From the NCBI GenBank assembly GCA_020631815.1, contig JACKGW010000015.1:1-60941 (forward strand): 60,941 nt of DNA, read 5' to 3'. Each line of letters begins with the position of its first letter. Position 1 is the stretch's first letter. Made by a program: the position numbers and the translations under genes. The notes under the pieces are model-generated. The model did no database searches, was not told the DNA's origin, and saw nothing but the letters and a program-made list of their open reading frames with translations. This DNA is from Planctomycetota bacterium. GTDB taxonomy: Bacteria; Planctomycetota; PLA2; JAEUHO01. Below, one piece after another: positions 15,941-24,000 of the stretch.

Positions 15941-17785
15941 TTACCTCGGCGGGGCCGGGTCGACGCCTTCGGACTCCTGGTGCTTGTGGAGTGCCCGCAG
16001 GCGCTCGCGGTACGCGCGCATGACGGCGCGGCGTCGGAGCATGCCGAGCAGCCGCCCATGGTCCTTGGCGTCCACGACCGGTAGCTCGTCGAGGTCTTTG
16101 CGATCGAACTTCTCGAGGGCTTCGTGCAGGTCGTCGTCGGGCGTCAGCACGATGGGGTTGACCGTCATCACGTCGTCGGCGATCGCGATGGCGCCGGCAG
16201 CCGTGTCGTAGGTCATGGAGCGCACGTCGTGCGCGCTGAAGATGCCGACGAACCGTCCGTCGTCATCGAGCACGGGGAAGTAGTCGGCGCGTGTGTTCGT
16301 CACCGTTCGCAGGATCTCGGCGAGCGACGTGCCTACGCGCACCGTGACCGGGGCGCGCTCCGTCTCCTGGACGTCGGACACGCGCAAGCCCTCGAGAAGC
16401 GGCGCCATGTACTCGCCGCGGTGCGCGGGCGACCACGCGCGGTTGGGAACCTGCTTGCAGTAGAGCGACGTCTTGCCGGCCAGGAGGAACGACAGGCCGC
16501 ACACCCACATCGCGGGGAGCAGCAGCTGGTAGGAGCCGGTGATCTCCGTGACCATGATGATCGTGGCGATCGGCGATCGCGCGGCGCCCGCAAAGAAGCC
16601 GCACATGCCGACGACCACGAACGTGCCCGGGCGCTCCACCCAGCCCATCTGCGAGCCCAGGAGGCCGATGGCGCCGCCCAGGGCGCCGCCCGCGACCATC
16701 GAGGGGCCGAACACGCCCGCGCTGCCCCCGGAGCCGATGGTGAGCGACGTGGTCACGATCTTGGCCGCTGCCACCACGAACAGCAGGGTGATGCCCATGC
16801 TGCCCAGGAACTTGCCGTCGAGGGCTTGTTGCACGACGCCGTAGCCCTGACCCAGCACCGCGAGCGTGCGCTGGTCGCCCAGCGACTTCCACAGCAGCAC
16901 GGCGATCGCGCCGGTGAGTAGGCCGCCGAGCGCGGCGCCCAGCGGCTTGGGCCATGGCGCCTTCTCGAAGAGGTGCTCGAGTCGATAGAGGCAGAACGTG
17001 AAGAAGTAGATGAACGGCACGAGCACGAGCGCCAGCACCGTGTACGGCACCATCTCGCGCAAGTGGTCGAAGTCGAGGCCCGCGCCGAGGTCGAACAGAC
17101 GGCCGAAGTCCTGGAACCAGCCGCAGAACACGCAGTACGCGACCGTGCACGCGATGAACGAGGGGATGATCGCCTCGCCTTCGATCTCCGGGTCGCGGTA
17201 GAGGATCTCGCTGGTGAACAGCGCGCCCGCCAACGGCGCGCGGAAGATCGCGCCGATGCCCGCGCCCATGCCCGCAGCGACCAAGATGCGCCGGTAGCGC
17301 GGCTTGAGCGCGAAGCGCGTGGCCAAGATGGAGCCGATGCCCGCGCCGATCTGCGCGATGGGGCCCTCGCGCCCGCCGCTGCCGCCCGTGCCCAGCGTCA
17401 GTGCCGTGGAGACCGCCTTGACCAGGGGCACGCGCGGGCGGATGACACCACCCCGGCGGTGGTAGGCGTCGATGACGGCATCCGTGCCGTGGCCCACGGC
17501 CTCGGGCGCCCAGCGGCGGCAGATCCAGCTCGAGAGCAGGCCGCCGATCGCGGGCAGCCAGAAGAGGGCGTGGACCACCACGTGGTCCGGGATCGGGCCC
17601 CCGTGAAACAGCGCCGGCTCGCCGCGAGGCCCCTCGGGCGTGAAGCCCGCAACGCGCTCCAGCAGCATCCAGTTGACGAAGTCGCAGAGCGCTTGGAAGC
17701 CAACTGCCGCCAACCCCGCCCCGATGCCGACCAACGCGGCCAGGGAGTACATCGTGACCGAGGGGTTCCAGAAGCGGCGGGGCAT
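15941..17785 (-). CDS. CLC-family chloride channel/antiporter with CBS pair
   Basis: 614 residues from ATG 17785. A longer frame starts at 17917 but would overlap the divergent TspO gene and adds no homologous sequence. About ten to twelve membrane helices span residues 10-455. The selectivity motif GSGGREGP (135-142) includes Glu140, the position of the gating glutamate that makes CLC proteins Cl-/H+ exchangers when present. SGGSAGVFGPS near residue 370 is the second filter segment (GxFxP). The C-terminal ~140 residues hold two CBS domains (around YFPVLDDDGRFVGIFS and DELPVVDAKDHGRLLGML), which usually bind adenine nucleotides and control gating. Inner membrane. Divergent from tspO with 72 bp between starts. 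Confidence 0.93.
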   Translation of the reverse strand: MPRRFWNPSVTMYSLAALVGIGAGLAAVGFQALCDFVNWMLLERVAGFTPEGPRGEPALFHGGPIPDHVVVHALFWLPAIGGLLSSWICRRWAPEAVGHGTDAVIDAYHRRGGVIRPRVPLVKAVSTALTLGTGGSGGREGPIAQIGAGIGSILATRFALKPRYRRILVAAGMGAGIGAIFRAPLAGALFTSEILYRDPEIEGEAIIPSFIACTVAYCVFCGWFQDFGRLFDLGAGLDFDHLREMVPYTVLALVLVPFIYFFTFCLYRLEHLFEKAPWPKPLGAALGGLLTGAIAVLLWKSLGDQRTLAVLGQGYGVVQQALDGKFLGSMGITLLFVVAAAKIVTTSLTIGSGGSAGVFGPSMVAGGALGGAIGLLGSQMGWVERPGTFVVVGMCGFFAGAARSPIATIIMVTEITGSYQLLLPAMWVCGLSFLLAGKTSLYCKQVPNRAWSPAHRGEYMAPLLEGLRVSDVQETERAPVTVRVGTSLAEILRTVTNTRADYFPVLDDDGRFVGIFSAHDVRSMTYDTAAGAIAIADDVMTVNPIVLTPDDDLHEALEKFDRKDLDELPVVDAKDHGRLLGMLRRRAVMRAYRERLRALHKHQESEGVDPAPPR

Positions 17786-17857
17786 CCGGCCGGTCAGGGA
17801 ACCGCACGCGCTCGCGATTGGCCACCTTTGCCTGCCGCCTGGGGCCAAGATGGCCCG

Positions 17858-18361
17858 ATGCAAGTCGCCACCGTCCCGCCCCGACAGCGTCCGGGAGCCC
17901 TGGCCCTGGTGCTCCACGTGCTCGGCGCCAACGCCGTGGGACTGCTCGGAGCGCTCACCACCGCCACGGGGGACTCCAGCTGGTACCAGAGCCTGGCCAA
18001 GCCCCCGTTCCAGCCGCCGCCCTGGGTGTTCGGGCCGGTGTGGACCGTCCTCTACACGCTGATGGGGATTGCCGCTTGGCGGGTAACGCGCTCGGAGGCC
18101 CCGCGTCCCGTGATCCGCACCGCGATCGCGGCCTACGCGATCCAGCTGGTGCTCAACGGGATCTGGACCCCCGTGTTCTTCGGCGCCCAGGCGCCCCGCG
18201 CGGGGCTCGTGATCCTGCTCCTGCTCGTCGTGGCGGTCGCCTTCACGATCAACGCCTTCCGTCGCGCCGACCGGACGGCTGCGTGGCTGCTCGTGCCGTA
18301 CCTGCTCTGGGGCTTGTTCGCCACCGTCCTGAACGGCTCGATCGTGGCGCTCGGCGCCTGA
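17858..18361 (+). CDS. tspO: TspO/MBR family membrane protein
   Basis: 167 residues, the normal TspO length, with five predicted membrane helices. The family signature is clear: WYQSLAKPPFQPPPWVFGPVW at about residues 46-66 (shown here only in part: KPPFQPPPWVFGPVW), LNGIWTPVFFG near 110 and the final WGLFATVLNGSI. TspO proteins bind porphyrins and sterol-like ligands and are linked to tetrapyrrole and stress responses. ATG 17858 was chosen because it starts just before the first helix; the frame upstream is antisense to the CLC gene. It is followed 54 bp later by an MFS transporter in the same direction. Confidence 0.93.
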   Translation: MQVATVPPRQRPGALALVLHVLGANAVGLLGALTTATGDSSWYQSLAKPPFQPPPWVFGPVWTVLYTLMGIAAWRVTRSEAPRPVIRTAIAAYAIQLVLNGIWTPVFFGAQAPRAGLVILLLLVVAVAFTINAFRRADRTAAWLLVPYLLWGLFATVLNGSIVALGA

Positions 18362-18415
18362 CCGCCGCTACCCCGGGGCGACAGCGGGGGAGCCCCCGGC
18401 GATGCTCCCGACCCG

Positions 18416-19681
18416 ATGGTGGTCGAACGCTTCACCGCCTACCACCACCTGCGCGCCGCGCTGGCCCTCGGCTGCGCGCAGGGCGTGTTCACGTTCAACG
18501 AGTACGTCGCACGCCGCGAGCTGGGCGCAGGACGCGAGCACATCGTGGCCTTGCTGCTGGCGCCGGCGCTGGCGCAGACGCTGGCGACGTTCTGGAACCC
18601 GGCCGATCCCGGACGCGTGCTCGGGCGTCGCCCGTTCCGCGTGCTCGGGATGGGGGGGCAGGCGCCGCTCGCGCTGTTGGCCTTGGTGGCCGCCCTCGGC
18701 GTCACCATCACGGCGTCTCCCTTCGTAGCCGCGCTGGCGCTCGCGTCGGTCTGCGGTGCGCTCCTCATCCCGACGCAGGGCGCCATCCTCTCGAACAACT
18801 ACCCGGCCCCCCGACGGAGCCGACGCTTCGCGGCCGCCGTGACCTTGCAGGCTGCTGGTCTCGTCGTGGTCAGCGTGCCGCTCGGCTACGCGCTCGACCG
18901 TCACCTGGTGGCCTGGCCGCACGCTTGGTTCCTCGGGGCCGTGCTTGCGGCGCTCGGCTATGCGCGCTGGGGCAAGCTGCGTCGCCGCCGCCCACCGCCT
19001 CCGCCTGCCCATCTCGTCGCGCATCGGTCGCCCTGGCGGACGCTGCGTCACGACCGCCGCTTCCTCGTGTTCGAAGCGGCGTTCATGGTCTACGGCATCG
19101 GCTTCTTGGCCCTGCAGCCGGTCCTGCCGCTCTACCTGCTGGACGAGCTGCACGTCGACTACACGCAAGTGGCCTTGGCACGAGGGGCCCTGTTCTGGAT
19201 CGCGATGGTGGTCGCCTCGCCCTTTGCGGGTCGGCTCGGGGATCGCTTCGGCGTGCTGCGGCTGGGGGCGCTGGGCTTCCTGCTGTTGGGCTGCTTCGCG
19301 GCGATCCTGCTCGCGTGGCGTGACATCACGGGCGTCTATGTCGCCTTCGTCGTGTTCGGGCTCGCCATGTCCTGCGTGAACGTCGCGTGGAACTTGGGGC
19401 CGATCGCCCTGGCCCAGGGCCGCGACCCGCTGCCGTATCTGAACGCCCACATCGGGCTGATCGGGCTCCGCGCGCTGATCGGGATGGTGGGCGGTACGTG
19501 GGCGCAGCAGAAGCTGGGCAGCGCAGCCGTGTTCCAAGGCACGATGGTGCTCGAGGCGATCGCCGTGGTCACCATGCTCGTGGCCGCGGGCCCGGGGAGA
19601 CGACCCTGGCGGGCCCGCGGACGTCGCGCCGAGGACGTGCCGCCTCCGGCGCCCGAGGCATCGCTTCCGCCCGCGCCGTGA
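18416..19681 (+). CDS. Major facilitator superfamily transporter
   Basis: 421 residues with about twelve hydrophobic segments split by a central Arg/Pro-rich loop (RRRRPPPPPAH near residue 195). The loop after the segment at ~260 reads GRLGDRFGVLR, the MFS motif A (GxLaDrxGxrr), in the second half. The first helices are less well conserved and start directly at the N-terminus. Substrate cannot be read; drug, sugar-phosphate or metabolite export are all possible. It follows tspO by 54 bp and may share its transcript. The tail of about 35 residues is Pro/Arg-rich and probably cytoplasmic. The repeat cluster begins 24 bp after its stop. Confidence 0.85.
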   Translation: MVVERFTAYHHLRAALALGCAQGVFTFNEYVARRELGAGREHIVALLLAPALAQTLATFWNPADPGRVLGRRPFRVLGMGGQAPLALLALVAALGVTITASPFVAALALASVCGALLIPTQGAILSNNYPAPRRSRRFAAAVTLQAAGLVVVSVPLGYALDRHLVAWPHAWFLGAVLAALGYARWGKLRRRRPPPPPAHLVAHRSPWRTLRHDRRFLVFEAAFMVYGIGFLALQPVLPLYLLDELHVDYTQVALARGALFWIAMVVASPFAGRLGDRFGVLRLGALGFLLLGCFAAILLAWRDITGVYVAFVVFGLAMSCVNVAWNLGPIALAQGRDPLPYLNAHIGLIGLRALIGMVGGTWAQQKLGSAAVFQGTMVLEAIAVVTMLVAAGPGRRPWRARGRRAEDVPPPAPEASLPPAP

Positions 19682-19704
19682 GCGGGCCTGTGAGGTCTCC
19701 GCTT

Positions 19705-19764
19705 GGGGTCAGACCCCGTGCCCGCGGCGCTGCGGTGCAGCACCGCAGCACGGGATCAGACCCC
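19705..19764. repeat. Palindromic repeat, type B, copy 2
   Basis: 60 bp, same length as 15446-15505. Outer arms ggggtcagaccccgtg and cacgggatcagacccc pair at 14 of 16 positions; the inner part forms a perfect hairpin (gctgcggtgc a gcaccgcagc). Nested pairing of both arms would give one long imperfect hairpin. Confidence 0.8.
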
Positions 19765-19808
19765 GGCGCGCGCACGACCTCGCCCCCACGCATGGAACGC
19801 GTCTCCGT

Positions 19809-19869
19809 GGAGCCAGACCCCGCGCCCCGCGTTGCCGCTTCGCGGCGCCGCTGCGCGGGATCAGGCACC
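19809..19869. repeat. Palindromic repeat, degenerate type B copy
   Basis: About 61 bp with weaker arms (ggagccagaccccgcg and cgcgggatcaggcacc) and an inner hairpin-like gttgccgcttcgcggcgccg. Recognised only by comparison with the better copies. Confidence 0.55.
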
Positions 19870-19885
19870 CGCCTGCCCGCGCGGA

Positions 19886-19939
19886 GGTGTCTGAACCCGC
19901 GTCTGGGAGCGAAGCGACACTGACACGGGGTCTGACACC
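19886..19939. repeat. Palindromic repeat, type A, copy 2
   Basis: Inside the 71-bp block 19877-19947, which is 67/71 identical to 15351-15421. All four differences fall in positions 17-26 of the block, inside the left arm. The inner segment and right arm are identical in both copies. A further half unit (gggctcagaccccgcg) follows at 19958-19973. Confidence 0.8.
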
Positions 19940-20017
19940 GCAGTGCGTCGCTTGCCTGGGCTCAGACCCCGCGCTTGCGAAGCTCCATGCGTGGAGTGAG
20001 CGCCTCTTCTGCGCGCC

Positions 20018-22900
20018 CTACCTGCCGCTCCAGGGGCGGTTCTCGCGGAGGCACTCGGACAGCTCGACGTAGAGGCGGCGCGTGGCGTCCACGAAGGACT
20101 CCTCGTCGTCGGCGTAGGGCATCAGCTGGGCGCTGATGCGCTCCGAGAGGTTGCCTCGCTCGAGGATGGGCTCGATCTCGTCGAGGTAGTGGGCCTCGTC
20201 CTTGCGGACGTGCTTGCGCGCGAGGTCCAGCAGGCGGCGCAAGACCCGCCCCACGGGAACGGGCCCCTCGCGCACGTCGTCGTCGCGAAGATGGGGGGCA
20301 TGCACCGTGGCGCTCGTGCCGTGGCGCACCGTGGCGCGCAAGTCGTCCACGAGCAGGGCCTGATCAGGACGCTCGAGTCGACCGGCCAGCACGGCTGCCG
20401 CGAGACCCTTCAGGGCCGAGCGCACGAGGACCGAGATGGCCACGTCCATCTTGACGCACTCCTGCATGTCCAGGACGCGTACCTCCATGGACTTGCGGGA
20501 GAACTTGATGACGGCGCCACGGGCGTTCAGGAACTCGTGGCGAATGGAGGCCGCGTCGGGCAGGCGGTCTACCGCTTCGTACATGGGCTGGAAGACGTCG
20601 CGGCGGTACTGCCGGTAGCCCGTCATGGGCTCGGGCACGATGTCGCCGCACGACGCCGGAAGACGCTGCTGGTGCTCGAGCACGTGCGCCATCCGGTTGT
20701 CGACCGATGACTGGATCTCGCCGTCGTGGATGGGGCTGCTCGCCGCGAAGGCCGGGAGGTAGGGCACGAGCAGTGCGGCCGCGTTCATCATGGCCACGCC
20801 CTCCTCCTCGGTGCCGAGAGGCAGGTTGACGTGCACGGCCTGCACGTTGGCCCAGCCGTGCGTGCGCACGTCGAACAGGCGCTGGTAGGTGCCATAGATG
20901 GCGTTGTTCGAGCGCGACCACACCTGGGCCTGCGCCGGGCGCAGCCACGGGTGCATGCCCGTCGGGAGCAAGCGCGCGTCGAAGCGCTGGTGCAGGAGCG
21001 TCGAGAGCCGGTCCACGCCTTCGTGCAACCAGCGCTCGGCCTCGACGAGACTGCGCGGCGGCCACGTGGTCTTGATCTCCAGCACGTGATCCATGATCTC
21101 GTTGCTGAAGCCGACCGCGCCCAGCTCGACGTCGCTCGTCGGATGGCCTGCCAAGGCGCCGAGCGCGTCCTCCACCAGCGAGGCCGCGTTCAGGTCGCGG
21201 TCCACGACGGCGTACTCCAGCTCGAGGCCGCAGACTTCGAAGGGTCGGTAGTCGTCGCGAATGCGCTGCTTGGTGCGCGGGCCGATGGGCTTGCGCAGCG
21301 GATCGCGGGCCTTCGCGCGCGCCTGCTTGGACTGCGGGGGACGGGCGGGTCGGTTGGCCTTGGCGATGCGCTCACGGAACCAGTCGATCAGGTCCTCGTA
21401 GATCGCGTTCCCGTCGGCCGCGTCGTCGTAGCCGATGTCGAGGTTGGGGTTGTCGTTGACCTCGATCACCACGGGCCCGTCCTTGCCCGGCTTGATGTCG
21501 ACGCCGTACAGGCCGTCCCCGATCAAGGCGGCCGCCTTGAGGGCCAGGCGCGTCACGTCGCGCGGGGCCGTTCGCCGCGCCACGGCCTCGACGCGTCCGT
21601 AGCGGGCGCCCGTGCGGCCCTCGGCGCGGATCTGCCAGTGGCCTTCGGCCATGTGGTAGCGGGCCACGAAGAGCACCTTGCCGCCGAGCACGGTGACGCG
21701 CCAGTCGAACGGCGTGGGCATCCAGCCCTGCACGACGAGGAGCGGGCTCTTGTCGAACAGCTCGGCCGTCCTCGCCCGGTACTCCGATTCGTTGCCGATG
21801 CGGTGCACCCCGGTCGAGAAGCTGCCATCGGGGACCTTCACCACGAACGGCAGCCCCAGTCGATCCTCCAGGTCCGAGAACGGCGTGGTGGGCGCCGCCA
21901 GCTCGGTGGGGGGCGTGGGCACGTCTTCGCGCTGCAGCAGCTCGTGCAGGAAGACCTTGTTGCTGCAGCGGAAGATCGACTGCGGGTCGTCGACCACGGG
22001 CAGGCCGAGCGCCTCCGCGCGAAGGGCCAGGCGGTAGGACGGAAGCGTCGGCCCCGTGAGCACGCGCAGGAAGATCGCGTCGAAGCTGGCCAGACGCTGC
22101 GGCTCGTCGGAGCGCATGCGGGTGACGTGCATGCCGCGGCGTGCGCCGATGCGCTCGATGCGCTCGATCGTCTCGGGCGTCGAAGGCGCGAAGGACGCGC
22201 CTTCGTCGTAGACGATGCCCAGCGCCGGCAGACGCTCGCCGGGTGAGCGTGGCTTCTGCGGCGGCTCCGCCAGCAGCGCGACCAGGCGATCACGACCCGC
22301 CTCGTCGAGCTGGCTGATGCCCGCGGCGCTGACGTCGACGACGCACCACGTCTCCTGCTCCAGCATCAACGTGACCCGCAGCAAGGGAACGGGTACCACG
22401 CGGTAGATGGCCGCGGCCACGCGGCGGTCGGCTTTGGCCTCGGCCGTGCCGAGCATCACCTCGATCTCGCGCACCTCGCGGTCGCTCGCCAGGCACAGAC
22501 GACCGCCTTCCTCCTCGATCACCCAGGCACCGCTCGCCTTCTCCTTGAGCGTGCGTCGCCGGGCCGTCATGCGCGATGGGTGCACGACGTCGAGACCCGC
22601 CTCTTCGAGCTGGTCGAACAGCGTCGTGGAGTCGCCCAAGAGAGACAACGTCGCCACGGACGGCAAGACGTCTTGGCCCCGGGCCTCGGCGACGAGCGAG
22701 ACGTAGTAGCCCGGCGAGCGGTAGGCGAGTGAGCGGCAGAGGTTGTAGACCGTGGTGGCGCGGTGGCGCAGGCCGTCCCCCGAGCCCAGGAAGGTGTCGG
22801 CGTCCAACGAGCCCGGTCCCACGAGCTCGGCGCTCTTCTTCTCCGTGACGACGACGAGGAAACGCGGCCCCTGCGCAGGGCTCGGTCGCGAGGCGTTCAT
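20018..22900 (-). CDS. RimK-like ATP-grasp ligase fused to GCS2 carboxylate-amine ligase
   Basis: 960 residues. Residues 12-215 resemble the RLAN domain found before RimK-like ATP-grasp enzymes. Residues 225-515 are an ATP-grasp ligase, with the ATP-binding lysine in PFVVKVPDGS (Lys355), a glycine-rich FSTGV loop and the metal-binding VIEVNDNPN segment (478-486). After a basic linker, residues 553-955 form a glutamate-cysteine-ligase-2 domain (FEVCGLELEYAVVD, NVQAVHVNLP, and KSMEVRVLDMQ near the end). Two amide-forming active sites in one chain imply formation of a peptide or amino-acid conjugate. The start ATG 22900 overlaps the stop of the C39-like peptidase gene (ATGA), so the two are translationally coupled. 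Cytosolic. Product unknown. Confidence 0.9.
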   Translation of the reverse strand: MNASRPSPAQGPRFLVVVTEKKSAELVGPGSLDADTFLGSGDGLRHRATTVYNLCRSLAYRSPGYYVSLVAEARGQDVLPSVATLSLLGDSTTLFDQLEEAGLDVVHPSRMTARRRTLKEKASGAWVIEEEGGRLCLASDREVREIEVMLGTAEAKADRRVAAAIYRVVPVPLLRVTLMLEQETWCVVDVSAAGISQLDEAGRDRLVALLAEPPQKPRSPGERLPALGIVYDEGASFAPSTPETIERIERIGARRGMHVTRMRSDEPQRLASFDAIFLRVLTGPTLPSYRLALRAEALGLPVVDDPQSIFRCSNKVFLHELLQREDVPTPPTELAAPTTPFSDLEDRLGLPFVVKVPDGSFSTGVHRIGNESEYRARTAELFDKSPLLVVQGWMPTPFDWRVTVLGGKVLFVARYHMAEGHWQIRAEGRTGARYGRVEAVARRTAPRDVTRLALKAAALIGDGLYGVDIKPGKDGPVVIEVNDNPNLDIGYDDAADGNAIYEDLIDWFRERIAKANRPARPPQSKQARAKARDPLRKPIGPRTKQRIRDDYRPFEVCGLELEYAVVDRDLNAASLVEDALGALAGHPTSDVELGAVGFSNEIMDHVLEIKTTWPPRSLVEAERWLHEGVDRLSTLLHQRFDARLLPTGMHPWLRPAQAQVWSRSNNAIYGTYQRLFDVRTHGWANVQAVHVNLPLGTEEEGVAMMNAAALLVPYLPAFAASSPIHDGEIQSSVDNRMAHVLEHQQRLPASCGDIVPEPMTGYRQYRRDVFQPMYEAVDRLPDAASIRHEFLNARGAVIKFSRKSMEVRVLDMQECVKMDVAISVLVRSALKGLAAAVLAGRLERPDQALLVDDLRATVRHGTSATVHAPHLRDDDVREGPVPVGRVLRRLLDLARKHVRKDEAHYLDEIEPILERGNLSERISAQLMPYADDEESFVDATRRLYVELSECLRENRPWSGR

Positions 22901-23658
22901 GACGACGTGGTCTCTCCAGCCGGCCACATCTCGAGCAGCACGGCATCGTAGGTGATCTGGCCCAGCAGCACGGCGTTGAGCAGTCGCGTCGCATCGACGA
23001 CGCGCTCGCCGTGGGGGCCCAGCGGGGAGTCGGCCATCGGGTCCACGACGGCGAAGCGGCGCCCGTGGTCCTCGTAGCCACTGATGACGACGAAGTGGCC
23101 CACGGGCTCGCCACCCACGTCGTCGGGCTGGTTCGTGCGGGGATCTTCGCGCGGCGTGCCGTAGAGGTACGTGGCGCTCAAGCCCACCAAGAGCGGGCGT
23201 CGACGCGCGAGCACGTCGACGAGCAGCTGGCGCTCGAGCTCGGCGAACGCGACCTCGCCGCCCGCCGCGAGGAAGCGGGCGTACGCGCCGAGCGCATAGC
23301 GGGCCTTCGCGCGCGAGGCGACACGTCGTCGCGCACGCACCTTCGCCAGCAGTGCGGCCCGCGGCAGCTCATGCCACGAGGGATCGAACAGGCGCAGGTT
23401 CCACGTCCAGATGCGCACGCCGTAGCCGCGCAACAACGCGGCGCGGCCGATGTGCACCGCGAGCGTGCCGCCGTCTGCGTTGCGCTCGATGCTCGCCATC
23501 GCTTCGCTGATGCCGAGTCGATCGCCGTGGAAGCGACACACCATCGCCATCGACGTGGGACCGCACGAAACGTCGTCCGGCTGCACGAGTCGATCGACCG
23601 GCAACGCGAGGGAGGCGGGGGGAGCGACGGCCGGTTCGTCCCGGCCCGCAGGGTTCAT
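22897..23658 (-). CDS. C39-like cysteine peptidase
   Basis: 253 residues from ATG 23658. The catalytic Cys32 lies in DDVSCGPTSMAMV, typical of the peptidase C39/papain-like fold. His188 in VGHFVVISGY and Asp206 in AVVDPM complete the triad. No signal peptide or membrane segment, and no ABC transporter part, so it is a soluble enzyme rather than a bacteriocin-exporting transporter. Upstream frame extension to 23904 has no homologous content. The gene ends with ATGA overlapping the start of the ATP-grasp/GCS2 gene. The pairing suggests it cuts, trims or activates the product or substrate of that ligase. Confidence 0.85.
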   Translation of the reverse strand: MNPAGRDEPAVAPPASLALPVDRLVQPDDVSCGPTSMAMVCRFHGDRLGISEAMASIERNADGGTLAVHIGRAALLRGYGVRIWTWNLRLFDPSWHELPRAALLAKVRARRRVASRAKARYALGAYARFLAAGGEVAFAELERQLLVDVLARRRPLLVGLSATYLYGTPREDPRTNQPDDVGGEPVGHFVVISGYEDHGRRFAVVDPMADSPLGPHGERVVDATRLLNAVLLGQITYDAVLLEMWPAGETTSS

Positions 23659-24000
23659 GGGCGCGCATGGTAGGCGGGGCTCGAGGTACGCCGGGAGAGC
23701 CGTCCACCCCCGGAATCCCGCATCCCTCCGTGCATCTCCACCGTGGTCTTCCGGGCCGCGCCTAGCGGTCGTCGGCTGCCGGGAGCGGCTGCTGGCGGCT
23801 TGGACCCCGCACACCGCCTCCGCAGAACGGGTGCCTCGCGGCCTTGGCAGCCCGGACCGTCCGCCACGGACCGGGTCGGCAGAGCGACGGTAGCGCGCCA
23901 CCATCGGCGACGACTCGTGGTCTGTTCACTCGAGGAGCCGATGGTGGTGCGGGACCGAGCATCTGGCGAGCCGCACCTCCGCACCGGGTCCATCCATCGG
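23659..24000. other. 342-bp spacer upstream of the peptidase-ligase operon
   Basis: Between the stop of the MscS-like gene and the start of the C39-like gene, both on the minus strand, so it should hold a terminator for the first and a promoter for the second. An inverted repeat is seen at 23895-23908 and 23937-23950 (listed separately). I could not make out a clear -35/-10 pair. No gene recognised. Confidence 0.5.
23895..23950 (-). terminator. Inverted repeat after the MscS-like gene, possible terminator
   Basis: Arms gcgccaccatcggc (23895-23908) and gccgatggtggtgc (23937-23950) pair at 13 of 14 positions with a 28-bp loop, 51 bp beyond the MscS-like stop. There is no T-run, so it may instead be an operator for the peptidase-ligase operon. 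Confidence 0.4.

Larger units (their letters stand above)
19682..20017. other. 336-bp spacer filled with palindromic repeats
   Basis: Spacer between the MFS stop and the stop of the ATP-grasp/GCS2 gene, which is convergent. It holds at least four units of the same palindromic family as 15351-15505: type B (19705-19764), a degenerate B-like unit (about 19809-19869), type A (19886-19939) and a half unit (19958-19973). No gene was seen. Confidence 0.75.
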
